A program made the translations under genes and the position numbers. The notes beneath the pieces are model-generated. The model did no database searches. It had not been told where the DNA came from and saw only the letters and a list, made by a program, of their open reading frames with translations. Positions 54,509-63,402 of a stretch of DNA of 64,000 bases are shown here, in pieces. Source of the DNA: Achromobacter spanius (lineage in GTDB: Bacteria > Pseudomonadota > Gammaproteobacteria > Burkholderiales > Burkholderiaceae_B); contig NZ_CP025030.1 of NCBI RefSeq assembly GCF_002812705.1, positions 1,798,001-1,862,000 of the forward strand. The letters are read 5' to 3'. Position 1 is the first letter of the stretch. Every line of letters begins with the position of its first letter.

Positions 54509-56623
54509 ATGTCCCACCCTTACGAGAACCTCTTTCGGCGCCCATATGAAGTAGTTTCGTCGATGGCCGCACTTGCATCGGTCGGTGCGCTTTGGACCTA
54601 TCAAGGGTTGTTTTTGGTTACCCCTGCGACAGGGGGAGTTTTAAGTGTAGGACTGCTCTCGCTGGCCGCCATTCGAGCTCGGCAAGCGAGACGCCTCATC
54701 CGATTCCAACGCAACCTCCGGAGTCTACCCACCTATTCGCTTGCCGCTGACGAGATCCCGTGCTCGTCAACAGAGTTGTTCCTTGGTAAAGGCTTCTATT
54801 GGACGCAAGAACACACGCAGCGTCTGTACACCGCCCGCCTTCCACAATACAAGCACTTGACGGCCCGCAATGAGCTGTATCAGTGGGCCCGTCGGATGGA
54901 GCGACAGCACCCTGGTTGGATCGCAAATCAGCTCAAGAGGGACGCGTGGTGGAACTCGGTCAAGCCGCTGCCGCCAGTGGGCGGAGACCCCGTTATTCAT
55001 GGCGTCGAGCCCGACGAGCGCGATATATGGTCCAGCCTGGGGGAGCGTGTCGGGCATACGCTTGTACTGGGAACTACGCGCGTCGGCAAGACTCGCCTTT
55101 GCGAATTGCTGGTGACGCAGGACATTCGCCGCGGCGACGTTGTAATTGTTTTTGATCCCAAGGGAGACGTTGAGCTGCTGCTCCGAATGTATGCGGAAGC
55201 ATGCCGCGCGGGCCGCGAGAAGGACTTCCACTTTTTCCACCTCGGATATCCGGATGCCTCGTCCAGATATTCACCAATTGCGACTTTCTCGCGTATTACG
55301 GAAGTCGCAACGCGGCTCGCCGGTCAGCTACCGTCCGAGGGGCAAGCCGCTGCGTTCAGAGAGTTCGTTTGGCGCTACATCAACGTGATGGCGCGCGCGA
55401 TGGTGGCGCTGGGGATGAAGCCCAGTTATGAGGTCATCTATCAAAACGCGGTAAACATCGACGACCTGTGCTTGAAGTATTTCGAATACTGGCTCGACCG
55501 CGATCACATGGGCTGGCGTGACGAGATGTCGGAGCCGGACAAGCAACTCCAGGCACAAGCGCAAAAGACAGGTCGAGCGATGTATCCGCTCCAGATCCTC
55601 AAGCTAATCCGGGACAAGGGCTGGCATGACCAGATCGCGGACGGTCTCGCGAGCGTTCTCACAAACGACCGATCGTATTTTGAGAAGCTGGTCTCGTCTC
55701 TCTATCCACTGCTGGAAAAGCTAACCACTGGACCAGTATCCAAGCTCCTGTCTCCAGATTATTCGGATCCCTCAGATCCGCGCACTGTATTCGACTGGCA
55801 GAAGATCATCGACACAGGCGGAATCGTCTATGTGGGACTGGACGCGCTCAGCGATTTCGAAGTCGCCGGCGCAGTCGGAAATTCAATGTTTGCCGACCTT
55901 ACCTCTACTGCCGGGCGTCTATACAAATTCGGCTCCGGTTATGGACAGGCAATTCCCGGTAAAAAGCGAAACGTGTGTATCCATGCGGACGAGTTCAATG
56001 AGCTTGTCGGGGACGAGTTCATTCCGATGGTAAACAAGGCCGGCGGCGCGGGCTATCAGGTCACGGCGTACACCCAGACAGGCTCGGATGTGGAATCCAG
56101 GATCGGGTCGAAAGCGAAGGCGGATCAGATCTTCGGCAATTTCAACACGCTCGTGATGCTCCGAGTGAAGAACCTGCCAACAGCTGAAATTCTCACAGAC
56201 CAACTCCCGAAGGTACAGATCTACACGCGCCAGTTGGACTCTGCGACTGGGGATGGAACAGATGATGGAGTAACCGATTTCACATCCCGAACGCAGGACA
56301 AGTATTCGCCGCGGGAGGTGCCGTTAGTAGACCCGTCAGACCTGGTGCAGTTGCCAAAGGGGCAGGCCTTCGCCCTTATAGAGGGCGGTCAGCTCGTAAA
56401 GCTGCGGCTTCCTTTGGCAAGTAAGGATTCTGATCACCTCATGCCTGCCGGCTTAGCCGACGTCGTTAAGAGCATGCGTTCGACCTATAAGGCGTATTCG
56501 GACGCAGTTGATGCCGGCCTATCCGTCGACATGCACGACTTCGACAGCACGGTTTCAGCCTCTGAGCGTGCGGGCGAGGTCTCGTCCAATGTGACCGTGG
56601 AGGGTAGCGGCCGTGGCTTCTAA
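54509..56623 (+). CDS. traD: TraD-type conjugative coupling protein (SXT/ICE class)
   Basis: A 704-residue VirD4/TraD-family ATPase that brings the relaxase-DNA complex to the T4SS. Two N-terminal transmembrane segments (about 18-60) are followed by a cytoplasmic ATPase domain with Walker A GTTRVGKT (near 190), DPKGDVEL and Walker B VCIHADEFNEL. The sequence fits the TraD subgroup of MOBH ICEs rather than the VirD4 of VirB plasmids. It is flanked by the relaxase and a DUF4400 protein, as in such ICEs. Confidence 0.92.
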   Translation: MSHPYENLFRRPYEVVSSMAALASVGALWTYQGLFLVTPATGGVLSVGLLSLAAIRARQARRLIRFQRNLRSLPTYSLAADEIPCSSTELFLGKGFYWTQEHTQRLYTARLPQYKHLTARNELYQWARRMERQHPGWIANQLKRDAWWNSVKPLPPVGGDPVIHGVEPDERDIWSSLGERVGHTLVLGTTRVGKTRLCELLVTQDIRRGDVVIVFDPKGDVELLLRMYAEACRAGREKDFHFFHLGYPDASSRYSPIATFSRITEVATRLAGQLPSEGQAAAFREFVWRYINVMARAMVALGMKPSYEVIYQNAVNIDDLCLKYFEYWLDRDHMGWRDEMSEPDKQLQAQAQKTGRAMYPLQILKLIRDKGWHDQIADGLASVLTNDRSYFEKLVSSLYPLLEKLTTGPVSKLLSPDYSDPSDPRTVFDWQKIIDTGGIVYVGLDALSDFEVAGAVGNSMFADLTSTAGRLYKFGSGYGQAIPGKKRNVCIHADEFNELVGDEFIPMVNKAGGAGYQVTAYTQTGSDVESRIGSKAKADQIFGNFNTLVMLRVKNLPTAEILTDQLPKVQIYTRQLDSATGDGTDDGVTDFTSRTQDKYSPREVPLVDPSDLVQLPKGQAFALIEGGQLVKLRLPLASKDSDHLMPAGLADVVKSMRSTYKAYSDAVDAGLSVDMHDFDSTVSASERAGEVSSNVTVEGSGRGF

Positions 56624-57308
56624 GGACAGAGCTTCCGGCGAGGATGCGGTGCGTGCCTTCTTTTGGCCTATTCACGCCGTTCTGCATCTATCAGTTTGGC
56701 TAATCGTGGTGATGTTCCTGTCCATCGTGGTGTCTCTCACGGTCGCGGTGGCCTTGCAGACCGACAAAGCCCCATCCAGGTACATGAGCGACCTGGTCGA
56801 CTACTACCTGGAGCAAGCTCCAAATAAGAAGGCCGCCAATGACGCTGCCGGAATTTCTCGGGCATTGGTATTCGGTTGGCCTGGTGTGGCCGCTGCCCTG
56901 TCCGACGAGGCGAAGCCGGGTCCGAGCCTCCTTGGCGGGGCGATGCAAAGGTCCACACAGGGGCAGGGCCGCGAGCTGATACTGGTGACCATGCACGCCG
57001 TTGAACTGCTGGGTGTCCGACTGCTATTGCTGTTTAGCGCGTTGCCGACGCTCGGGTTGTTATTGACGATTGCGCTAACGGACGGCCTGGTCGCGCGGTA
57101 CGTCCGGCGAGAGTGCGGGGGGCATGAATCCGCAACCCGACACACGCGCGCCAAACGTCTGTTGAATCGGGGCATCGTGCCAATGGTAGCCGTGGTATGG
57201 CTCATCGTGCCAGCCCGGATGTCTCTGGCGCTGTTCTTCTTACCCGTTGCAGTGGGTGGCGCGGTCCTCGTGTGGGTCATGGCCAAGTACTTCAAGAAAT
57301 ACTTATAA
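56613..57308 (+). CDS. DUF4400 ICE membrane protein
   Basis: A 231-residue membrane protein with about four hydrophobic segments: LSVWLIVVMFLSIVVSLTVA, LLLLFSALPTLGLLLTIAL, the VPMVAVVWLIVPARMSLALF region and a last one. DUF4400 proteins are encoded next to traD in PFGI-1/clc and SXT type ICEs and have an unknown transfer role. It overlaps traD by 11 bases. This supports the ICE class of the DNA-processing genes, in contrast to the VirB-type channel. Confidence 0.85.
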   Translation: MASKDRASGEDAVRAFFWPIHAVLHLSVWLIVVMFLSIVVSLTVAVALQTDKAPSRYMSDLVDYYLEQAPNKKAANDAAGISRALVFGWPGVAAALSDEAKPGPSLLGGAMQRSTQGQGRELILVTMHAVELLGVRLLLLFSALPTLGLLLTIALTDGLVARYVRRECGGHESATRHTRAKRLLNRGIVPMVAVVWLIVPARMSLALFFLPVAVGGAVLVWVMAKYFKKYL

Positions 57309-57322
57309 CAACGAACTGAACG

Positions 57323-57336
57323 CCGTCCTAGGACGG
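57323..57336 (+). promoter_or_regulatory. Leader hairpin before the gene at 57350
   Basis: The perfect palindrome CCGTCCTAGGACGG lies 13 bases before the ATG at 57350, immediately upstream of its CAGGA ribosome site. It repeats the hairpin-then-ribosome-site layout of other ICE genes. Confidence 0.45.
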
Positions 57337-57349
57337 TCAGGATGAACGA

Positions 57350-57904
57350 ATGAAAGAGATCATGCGCTTTGCAGTTGGGGACGTCTTTCTGTGTGTTGAG
57401 GAACAACCCAGTGCGGAGTACGTAGTGCTGCGCGTTCGCGAAAGGAAGGGCAATGGCCGCCCTGGTCGTACATTGGGTGCGGAGACACAGCGGCGCTCAG
57501 AGCTGTTCGCGATCGGGATGGGGCTGCACGCCGTCGCGAGTACGCTGATTCCTGAGCAGACGTTCGATCAAAGCAAAACTATGGGAGCTGCACGAAGAAA
57601 GATGAATCAGATTCCCCTGCGTGAGCAAGAACGGCAAGCCTTGAATCGAATTCTGGCTGGGGACCCGACGGAGCCTCAACGCAGCATCCAGATTGTCAAT
57701 GCGATGTATCGCAAGCTGCAACGCCGAATGCACGTCGTTCAGCGGTGCGTGCAACTAATGGAGGTGCTGAGCGACCAGGATGCGCATCAGATTGACCTGC
57801 TGCTTGCGCTCGCGGCAACGGGGCGTCCGTTGCCGTTTTCGATCCACGTCGGTCTGGAGCCGTCCGCGGAGTTAGATGGAGCGCGCAACGGTGTCACGCA
57901 TTGA
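57350..57904 (+). CDS. Protein of unknown function at the integrase end of the ICE
   Basis: A 184-residue basic, mostly helical protein. The N-terminus is beta-like (FAVGDVFLCVEEQPSAEYVV); the rest has charged helices (IPLREQERQALNRILAGDPT, then MYRKLQRRMHVVQRCVQLME). No known family was recognised. It follows DUF4400 by 41 bases with a fair ribosome site. Its last 11 bases overlap the 3' end of the convergent integrase gene. Confidence 0.6.
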   Translation: MKEIMRFAVGDVFLCVEEQPSAEYVVLRVRERKGNGRPGRTLGAETQRRSELFAIGMGLHAVASTLIPEQTFDQSKTMGAARRKMNQIPLREQERQALNRILAGDPTEPQRSIQIVNAMYRKLQRRMHVVQRCVQLMEVLSDQDAHQIDLLLALAATGRPLPFSIHVGLEPSAELDGARNGVTH

Positions 57905-58901
57905 CAGTACGCATCGGCTGTTGAAGCCACGCGTCTTCCAGTCGTCGCATGGCGTCATGGACCTGGTTCGGAGCCAGATGCGCGTATCGCTCCGTCATTT
58001 CGATAGACGAGTGACCGAGAAGGTCGCGCACGACCAGCAATGGTACGCCGGCCATGACCAGCCACGACGCGCATGTGTGGCGAAGATCGTGGATCCGGAA
58101 GTCTTCGATGTTTGCCTTGGTGCAGACGGTGCGAAAGCCCTTCTGAACGGTGCCCAAAGGCTTGGTGTGGTCTCGGGGAGAGGGAAAGACCCAGGGCGAT
58201 GTGGGGCAGTGTTCCGCGCGCCATGCGGCCATGGTGTCGAGCGCCTCAAGCGCCGGTGCGTTAAGCGGGATGATGCGGTGCTTTTTTGTTTTTGTGTCTT
58301 CGCTCTCGAGCGTTATAAGACCCTCTTCGGTGCGCACGCGCTGCAGACGCAGCCTGAGCAGTTCATTCCGGCGGCAGCCGGTGTGCAAAGCCAATTGGAT
58401 AAACGAGGGAAGGTGCGGCCGCACCGCCATCGCTTGAGCTACAGAGATCAGGCGCTGCGCTTCGGCCCGTGTGATCCATCGTGTTCTGCCTTCGGGCACC
58501 GGCAATGCCATGCCGACAAGGGCATTTGGCAAGTTGAGCTCGTGCAGGAAGTTGTACCAATTGATCGCCGCGCTCATGTCGTCCAACTCGCGGTTGATCG
58601 TAGCAGGGCTGACGCCAGCAGTTTTCCGAAGGGTGATGTACCGATTGACGGTGGCACGTCTCAAACTGCGTACCGTACGCCCCTTGAAGAAGCGGTCGAG
58701 CTGCAATTGGCTGTACCGAAATCGCTCCGTATCTTTGCCGGACGCCTGGTACACCTGCATCACAGCATCGTAGGTCGGATTCTCGTCGACCACGCCTTCG
58801 TCGTGGATGTTCTGCGCGGAGTCCTTCACGCCATCGATCGGCGGACGCGCTGGGGCCAGTTGGCCGGGAACGTGGTGGGCTGATGCGAGAGTAGGGTCCA
58901 T
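57894..58901 (-). CDS. int: Tyrosine-type site-specific integrase
   Basis: A 335-residue tyrosine recombinase. The N-terminal core-binding SAM-like domain spans about 42-120. The catalytic domain has Arg177/178 in HTGCRRNELLRLR, the HDLRHT box (His271, Arg274), His297 in GHSSIEMTERYAHL and the nucleophile Tyr306. It lies 244 bases from the tRNA-Pro fragment, as expected for the integrase of this ICE. The call is firm; specificity for tRNA-Pro is inferred from the fragment beside it. Transcription is towards the transfer genes. Confidence 0.95.
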   Translation of the reverse strand: MDPTLASAHHVPGQLAPARPPIDGVKDSAQNIHDEGVVDENPTYDAVMQVYQASGKDTERFRYSQLQLDRFFKGRTVRSLRRATVNRYITLRKTAGVSPATINRELDDMSAAINWYNFLHELNLPNALVGMALPVPEGRTRWITRAEAQRLISVAQAMAVRPHLPSFIQLALHTGCRRNELLRLRLQRVRTEEGLITLESEDTKTKKHRIIPLNAPALEALDTMAAWRAEHCPTSPWVFPSPRDHTKPLGTVQKGFRTVCTKANIEDFRIHDLRHTCASWLVMAGVPLLVVRDLLGHSSIEMTERYAHLAPNQVHDAMRRLEDAWLQQPMRTVNA

Positions 58902-59144
58902 GTCAGTGGCCGGCCGTTACGCGCGGAAAGCGCTCGGGGAGGAGGTCACGAACGACCGACATTCGCAAATATCTGGCAAATGATGATAACATATTGACAT
59001 GAATCGATATTTTCGCATAACCGCGACATCCTTTGCCCGTAAGCGCTCAGAGTGCTTGCGGGATTTCGTCCTGGAATCGGGCCAGGGCGGAACCAAAGAC
59101 GTATCGATTCAAAAGCTCGGCGATTTTGCTCGGGCCTCGAAGAC

Positions 59145-59197
<53 letters not shown>

Positions 59198-59245
59198 TGA
59201 TTGGTGGTCGAATTCTTGAAAGTGTTTCCCGACACTTTTAGCTGA

Positions 59246-59278
59246 AAGCCGGTATCGCGAAAGCGGGCCGGCTTTTTT
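59246..59278 (+). terminator. Rho-independent terminator after the tRNA-Pro fragment
   Basis: AAGCCGG (59246-59252) pairs with CCGGCTT (59268-59274) and a T run follows. It was presumably the terminator of the tRNA-Pro gene before integration, so it belongs to the host chromosome side. Confidence 0.8.
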
Positions 59279-59392
59279 GCGTTTGGGGCTTTGTGAGTCC
59301 TCAGCAGTGCCGCCCGGTAACCCGGCAGGTCACGCATCTTTCGAGCGCGGTGCGTGGCCTGTTGCTTCAGGCCACGCACCTTCGCCACCCAC

Positions 59393-62300
59393 CTAGCGCT
59401 CGGCCTCCTGCCGCAGGACCTCCGGCTTCAGCTTGAGCAGGGCGCCTATCTTGCTCGCCGCCGTCTGGGCGGCTTCCCGGGTGGCGTAGCCGTCTACCCA
59501 GATCTTGCGGTATTTCACGCCTCGGAGCGTGATGTCGGATTCCTGGGCGGTATAGCCGTTCTTTTTCAGCGTGGCGCGCACGGATTCCGGATGGGAGAAG
59601 ATGCCGACCTGTACCGCGTAGGGCCCTGCCGCGCGGCTCGCGGGCTTTGCCGGCACCGCTGCGGGCGCCCGTTTGGTGGCAGGCGGTTTGGCGACGGGCG
59701 CCGGGCTGGGCTCGGGCGCCGCTTGCGGTTCCGGCAGATGGAGAGCCGCGCTGTCGATGGGGCCCATGCAATAGGACACGATACGCTGCGGCACCGGGCT
59801 TGCGGGGGCCGGCGTCGGCATGGCCGATCCGGGGGCGGTGCCGGGTTGCAGTTCAGCAAGCCGTGTCTTGATCTCTTGCAGCTGGGCCGCCAGGCGGTCA
59901 GCCTCGGCGAATGCGCTCTGCAGCGGCGCCTGGCCCTGCTGACGGTAGGTGACCACGATCCATTGGACGTCGGCAACCGACAGCAGCGTCTTCTGGTCCG
60001 GGAAGTCGGCGGGCGTATAGCGGTGGCGGCCGCTGGCGAATTCCTTGAGGAAGTCGATGAAGCCGCGTGCGCCGGTCCATTGGCGAGTCAGCTCGAAATC
60101 CGAATAGCGGATACGCAGCGTGGTGTCGCCGCAGGTGGCCAGGGACCAGGGGAAAACCGCGCTGTTGGGAAAGTTGAGGTTTTCCAGCGTGATCGCGCCG
60201 CTGGCGCATTGCAGGGTCAGGTTTACGCTTTCCGGCAGCGCGCGGGCATCGGCGTTGGTTTGCGGAGGGACCGTATTCAACGTCACCGTGCCGGTCGTGG
60301 TCTCCAGCTTGGTGATCTGCTTCTCCAACTCGGCCTGTTGCTGCGTCAGCGCCTGGACTTCAGTGGACGAGCGCTTGGAGTGCAGTTGCTGGGTTGCCAG
60401 CGTCACCTGGCGCAACTGCGTCATGCTGGCAAAGGCATAAAACTGGCCATTCAGGGGAATCTTGCTGTCCATCGCCGGGCGGGCTTCGTAACGGACGCTA
60501 TCGTGATCCACGAAGTTCTTGATGTCGCCATCCAGGAAGGATTTGACCTGGCCACGGTCGCCATAGAGCAGTTGATCGGCCAGCTCGCCGTCGGTGACGC
60601 CCTGGATGGCGCTAAGCACCGTGTTCTCCCATTGTTGCTGCAAGCGGCAACCGGCGTTGCGGCCGGCGTAATCCAGGACGAAATTCATCGGCCCTTCGGC
60701 GACGTCCCAGATGACGCTGGTGCGCGGGCCCGTCGTGCCCTGTTGTTGGCGCAGCGTGCCAATCGCCGTGCGTGCATTGACCAGGGGCACGCTTTTCACA
60801 TTGGGGTCGTGCCCGAACGACCAGATCTCGATGGCGGCCTTCATTGCCGTGCCATCGCCCTGTTGCAGCGGAACGATGGTGTCGCGCACGCCCTGGCGAT
60901 AGGCTTGCAGCAATTGCAGCGAGCTGCCTTCATTGCGCAGGCGGGAAATGCCCTGTCCCAGCGAACCGCCTTGCGGCAGGTTCTTGATGACGTCGCCGCC
61001 AAAGCGCTGCACAACGTCGATCTTCTGCAGCGCGCTGGTTGCCGTGTTTTGCTGGCTGGAATGCGCAAGTCCGTCCAGCGCGTCCAGGCGACCGGCCTGC
61101 ACGATCCAGTCCGGCCGGGATGCCTCGGGGAGGCGCTCGCCGACGGCCGCCAGCATGTGTATCAGGCGTTGGTAGGGGTCGTCAGCCGTCAACAGCGACG
61201 ACAGCACGGCGCGCCGGGCCGTGCCGTCGGCCAGCAGGTCGGGCACGTGCGGGAAGATGTCGGTGAATTGGTACCACGCATCCAGTCCGTCGCTTTGGTA
61301 ATGCTGCTGGAACTCACTGCGCCGCGCTGACCATTCCTGCGTGTTGTCCGTGGCGCGTCCCAGTTCGTCGAGGAAGCCAATCGCGGCACGCTCGCCGTCG
61401 GGAGTCAGCCCGGCGGGAATAAACGGCAGGTTCGGCTTGTCCGGAATGTTCCAGAAGTCCGTCAGGCGCACCGGCTTGATGGTGCCCTGCAGGTCCACCC
61501 AGGAGTAAAGCCAGGGGATGGGGCGGTTGGTCAGGTTGAGCCCCGCCAGAACCTGGCGCAGCGCGCGCCGCTCGTCATCAAGCGTCGTGTGGTCGTCTTG
61601 CCATGTCAGGTAATCCCGGTACATGTCGCCGAGCAGGATGGCATCCATGGAGTCGCGCAGCGTCTGGTGGACGCTGGCAAGCAGCAGGGGCAGCTCGCTG
61701 CCGGGCGCGGGCAGCGCATACACGCTACGGCCCGCGGTGGCGGCATCGATCAGGTTGATGCGCCTCACCAGGGTCTGCGCCCAGGCGGCAAGCAGCATGT
61801 CGTTGTTGCCCTTGGCCAACTGCGGCAGGCTGCTGATAAGCAGGGGATCCAGATTGGCGGCGATGACCTCGCGATGGAATTCACGCGTGTAGTGGTCCAT
61901 CATGCGGCGCTCGACCTGATTTACACGGCGCTGAAACGGCATCCAGTGGCGCTGCCATGTCGGCCGCTTCAGCAGCGTGTGGATTGCGTTGCGTTCGTCT
62001 TGCAGGGCGTGCAGATCCGTGGACATCGGCCCCGAGAAGTCAGGCTTGTCCGACGTGCCGGCCGCGGCGGCGCGCAGTTCGTCCTGCGCGGTATTGCTCG
62101 AGTGCACCAGCAGCAATCCGATACCCACACACAGGCCCAGCCACGCCACCACGGCGGCATGGCGCAGGAAGCGGCGCCAGTGGCGCCACCGCTCAACGGG
62201 CTTCCACGCGTGCCGCTGCGCGGGCAAGGCATGGTTGAACAGGCCGGCGCTGAACCAGTCGGGCTGGCTGCGGTCGTTGCCGGCCGGCTGGCCGGTCAGG

Positions 62301-63319
62301 AACAAGCCCTGCATCAACGGCGTTTCGGCATAGGGCGTTGCCTGGAACGCCGGCCGCATCACCTTGGCAAGCTGCCGTGCCAACGGCACCAGCCGCTCCG
62401 GCAGGCCGAAGACTTCTGGCGCGGGCCGGCCGTGCACGCCTTGCAGCACACGCAGATCGAACATCCGGTGCACGATGTTGTTGAAGGCATCGTTGATGAA
62501 CTGTCCGACGCTGGCGGCAGGCACGGGGTTCACGAAGCCCATCGCCTGGTTGGTCAGGTCGGGCCCCAGGCTTTTTGCCCAGGCGGCGAAGCCCGGCAGC
62601 AGCTGGCAGTCGGTCAAGACGACATACACGGGAATGCGCGCATCGTAGATGCGGGTCAGCTCATCAAGGCGCTTGCGCAGTCCCTGGCCCGTCTCGTTCA
62701 GATCGGCATCGCTGCCGCTGGTCAGCCACGCCGCGTTGAAGGCCAGGATCAGGCCGTTCAAGGGTTCGCGGCGGCGCGTGCGCATCATCCAGTGCAGCAA
62801 ACGGCGCCATTTCGGCGAATCAGGCGCCTTGTGCTCTTCGCCTATCGTTTCGGTGGGATCCAGCACGACGCCGTTGCGCAGCAGCCACCATTGCAGTTCG
62901 GCCGGGTCGTCGCCTCGGGCCTGTACCGGTGCCGCGCCCGCCGCGCGGCGCAGCAGTTCGGTTCTGGCTGCGTCGTGGGGGCCCAGCACCATGTACCAGG
63001 GCAGCACATACAGCGGCGATCCGAAGCGCGACAGGCGCGATTGCTTCAGCGCGCTCAAGCCCGCGCGCCAGTCCATGTCCAGCCGTTCGGTGTTGACGGT
63101 GACGCTGCCGACGGGGCGCGCCAGGCGCCGCCTTAGCCGCCAGGCCAGCCATAGGCCGCGCAGCCAGCGCAGCAGCACAAGGCCGATCAGTACGCCCAGG
63201 AACAGGGCGATGGAGCGCCAGAGAGGCCAGCCCAGGTACAGGCCCAGCACCCAGCACCCCAGTGCCAGCAGTAGCAGCCCCAACAGCCAGGCGATCGCGA
63301 CAAGCAGTTTTTTGATCAT
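59393..63319 (-). CDS. tssM: TssM (IcmF) T6SS membrane core protein with a C-terminal SPOR domain
   Basis: A 1308-residue inner-membrane protein of the T6SS membrane complex. Two N-terminal helices (about 5-50) and a third near residue 395 (AAVVAWLGLCVGIGLLLVH) are in the usual places. The cytoplasmic domain between them has PWYMVLGPHDAARTELL where the Walker A GxxGxGKT is normally found, so nucleotide binding is doubtful. The large periplasmic part ends with the IcmF-related C domain. A Pro/Ala-rich linker follows, then an extra SPOR domain (YAVQVGIFSHPESVRATLKK, to residue 1308) that binds peptidoglycan in other proteins. The neighbour is tssL. Confidence 0.92.
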   Translation of the reverse strand: MIKKLLVAIAWLLGLLLLALGCWVLGLYLGWPLWRSIALFLGVLIGLVLLRWLRGLWLAWRLRRRLARPVGSVTVNTERLDMDWRAGLSALKQSRLSRFGSPLYVLPWYMVLGPHDAARTELLRRAAGAAPVQARGDDPAELQWWLLRNGVVLDPTETIGEEHKAPDSPKWRRLLHWMMRTRRREPLNGLILAFNAAWLTSGSDADLNETGQGLRKRLDELTRIYDARIPVYVVLTDCQLLPGFAAWAKSLGPDLTNQAMGFVNPVPAASVGQFINDAFNNIVHRMFDLRVLQGVHGRPAPEVFGLPERLVPLARQLAKVMRPAFQATPYAETPLMQGLFLTGQPAGNDRSQPDWFSAGLFNHALPAQRHAWKPVERWRHWRRFLRHAAVVAWLGLCVGIGLLLVHSSNTAQDELRAAAAGTSDKPDFSGPMSTDLHALQDERNAIHTLLKRPTWQRHWMPFQRRVNQVERRMMDHYTREFHREVIAANLDPLLISSLPQLAKGNNDMLLAAWAQTLVRRINLIDAATAGRSVYALPAPGSELPLLLASVHQTLRDSMDAILLGDMYRDYLTWQDDHTTLDDERRALRQVLAGLNLTNRPIPWLYSWVDLQGTIKPVRLTDFWNIPDKPNLPFIPAGLTPDGERAAIGFLDELGRATDNTQEWSARRSEFQQHYQSDGLDAWYQFTDIFPHVPDLLADGTARRAVLSSLLTADDPYQRLIHMLAAVGERLPEASRPDWIVQAGRLDALDGLAHSSQQNTATSALQKIDVVQRFGGDVIKNLPQGGSLGQGISRLRNEGSSLQLLQAYRQGVRDTIVPLQQGDGTAMKAAIEIWSFGHDPNVKSVPLVNARTAIGTLRQQQGTTGPRTSVIWDVAEGPMNFVLDYAGRNAGCRLQQQWENTVLSAIQGVTDGELADQLLYGDRGQVKSFLDGDIKNFVDHDSVRYEARPAMDSKIPLNGQFYAFASMTQLRQVTLATQQLHSKRSSTEVQALTQQQAELEKQITKLETTTGTVTLNTVPPQTNADARALPESVNLTLQCASGAITLENLNFPNSAVFPWSLATCGDTTLRIRYSDFELTRQWTGARGFIDFLKEFASGRHRYTPADFPDQKTLLSVADVQWIVVTYRQQGQAPLQSAFAEADRLAAQLQEIKTRLAELQPGTAPGSAMPTPAPASPVPQRIVSYCMGPIDSAALHLPEPQAAPEPSPAPVAKPPATKRAPAAVPAKPASRAAGPYAVQVGIFSHPESVRATLKKNGYTAQESDITLRGVKYRKIWVDGYATREAAQTAASKIGALLKLKPEVLRQEAER

Positions 63320-63347
63320 TGCACAGACAGCAGCGTTAGCATTTCGA

Positions 63348-63402
63348 GTCAGGTCAGGTCAGGTCAGGTCAGGTCAGGTCAGGTCAGGTCAGGTCAGGTC
63401 AG
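63348..63402. repeat. Pentanucleotide tandem repeat, 11 x GTCAG
   Basis: Eleven perfect GTCAG units (CTGAC on the coding strand of the T6SS genes) lie between the end of tssL and the start of tssM. The tssL stop codon TGA is the first of many TGA in the repeat, so unit changes would not alter TssL. The repeat ends 28 bases before the tssM start and would change the distance between the two genes. Confidence 0.95.

Noticed and set aside
59354..63136. Long plus-strand open frames opposite tssM (658 and 515 codons)
   Set aside because: They are antisense to the well-supported tssM, arise from high GC content, and have low-complexity Arg/Gly/Gln-rich translations without motifs or ribosome sites.
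63348..63402. Possible CRISPR array
   Set aside because: The repeat is a direct pentanucleotide array without spacers.
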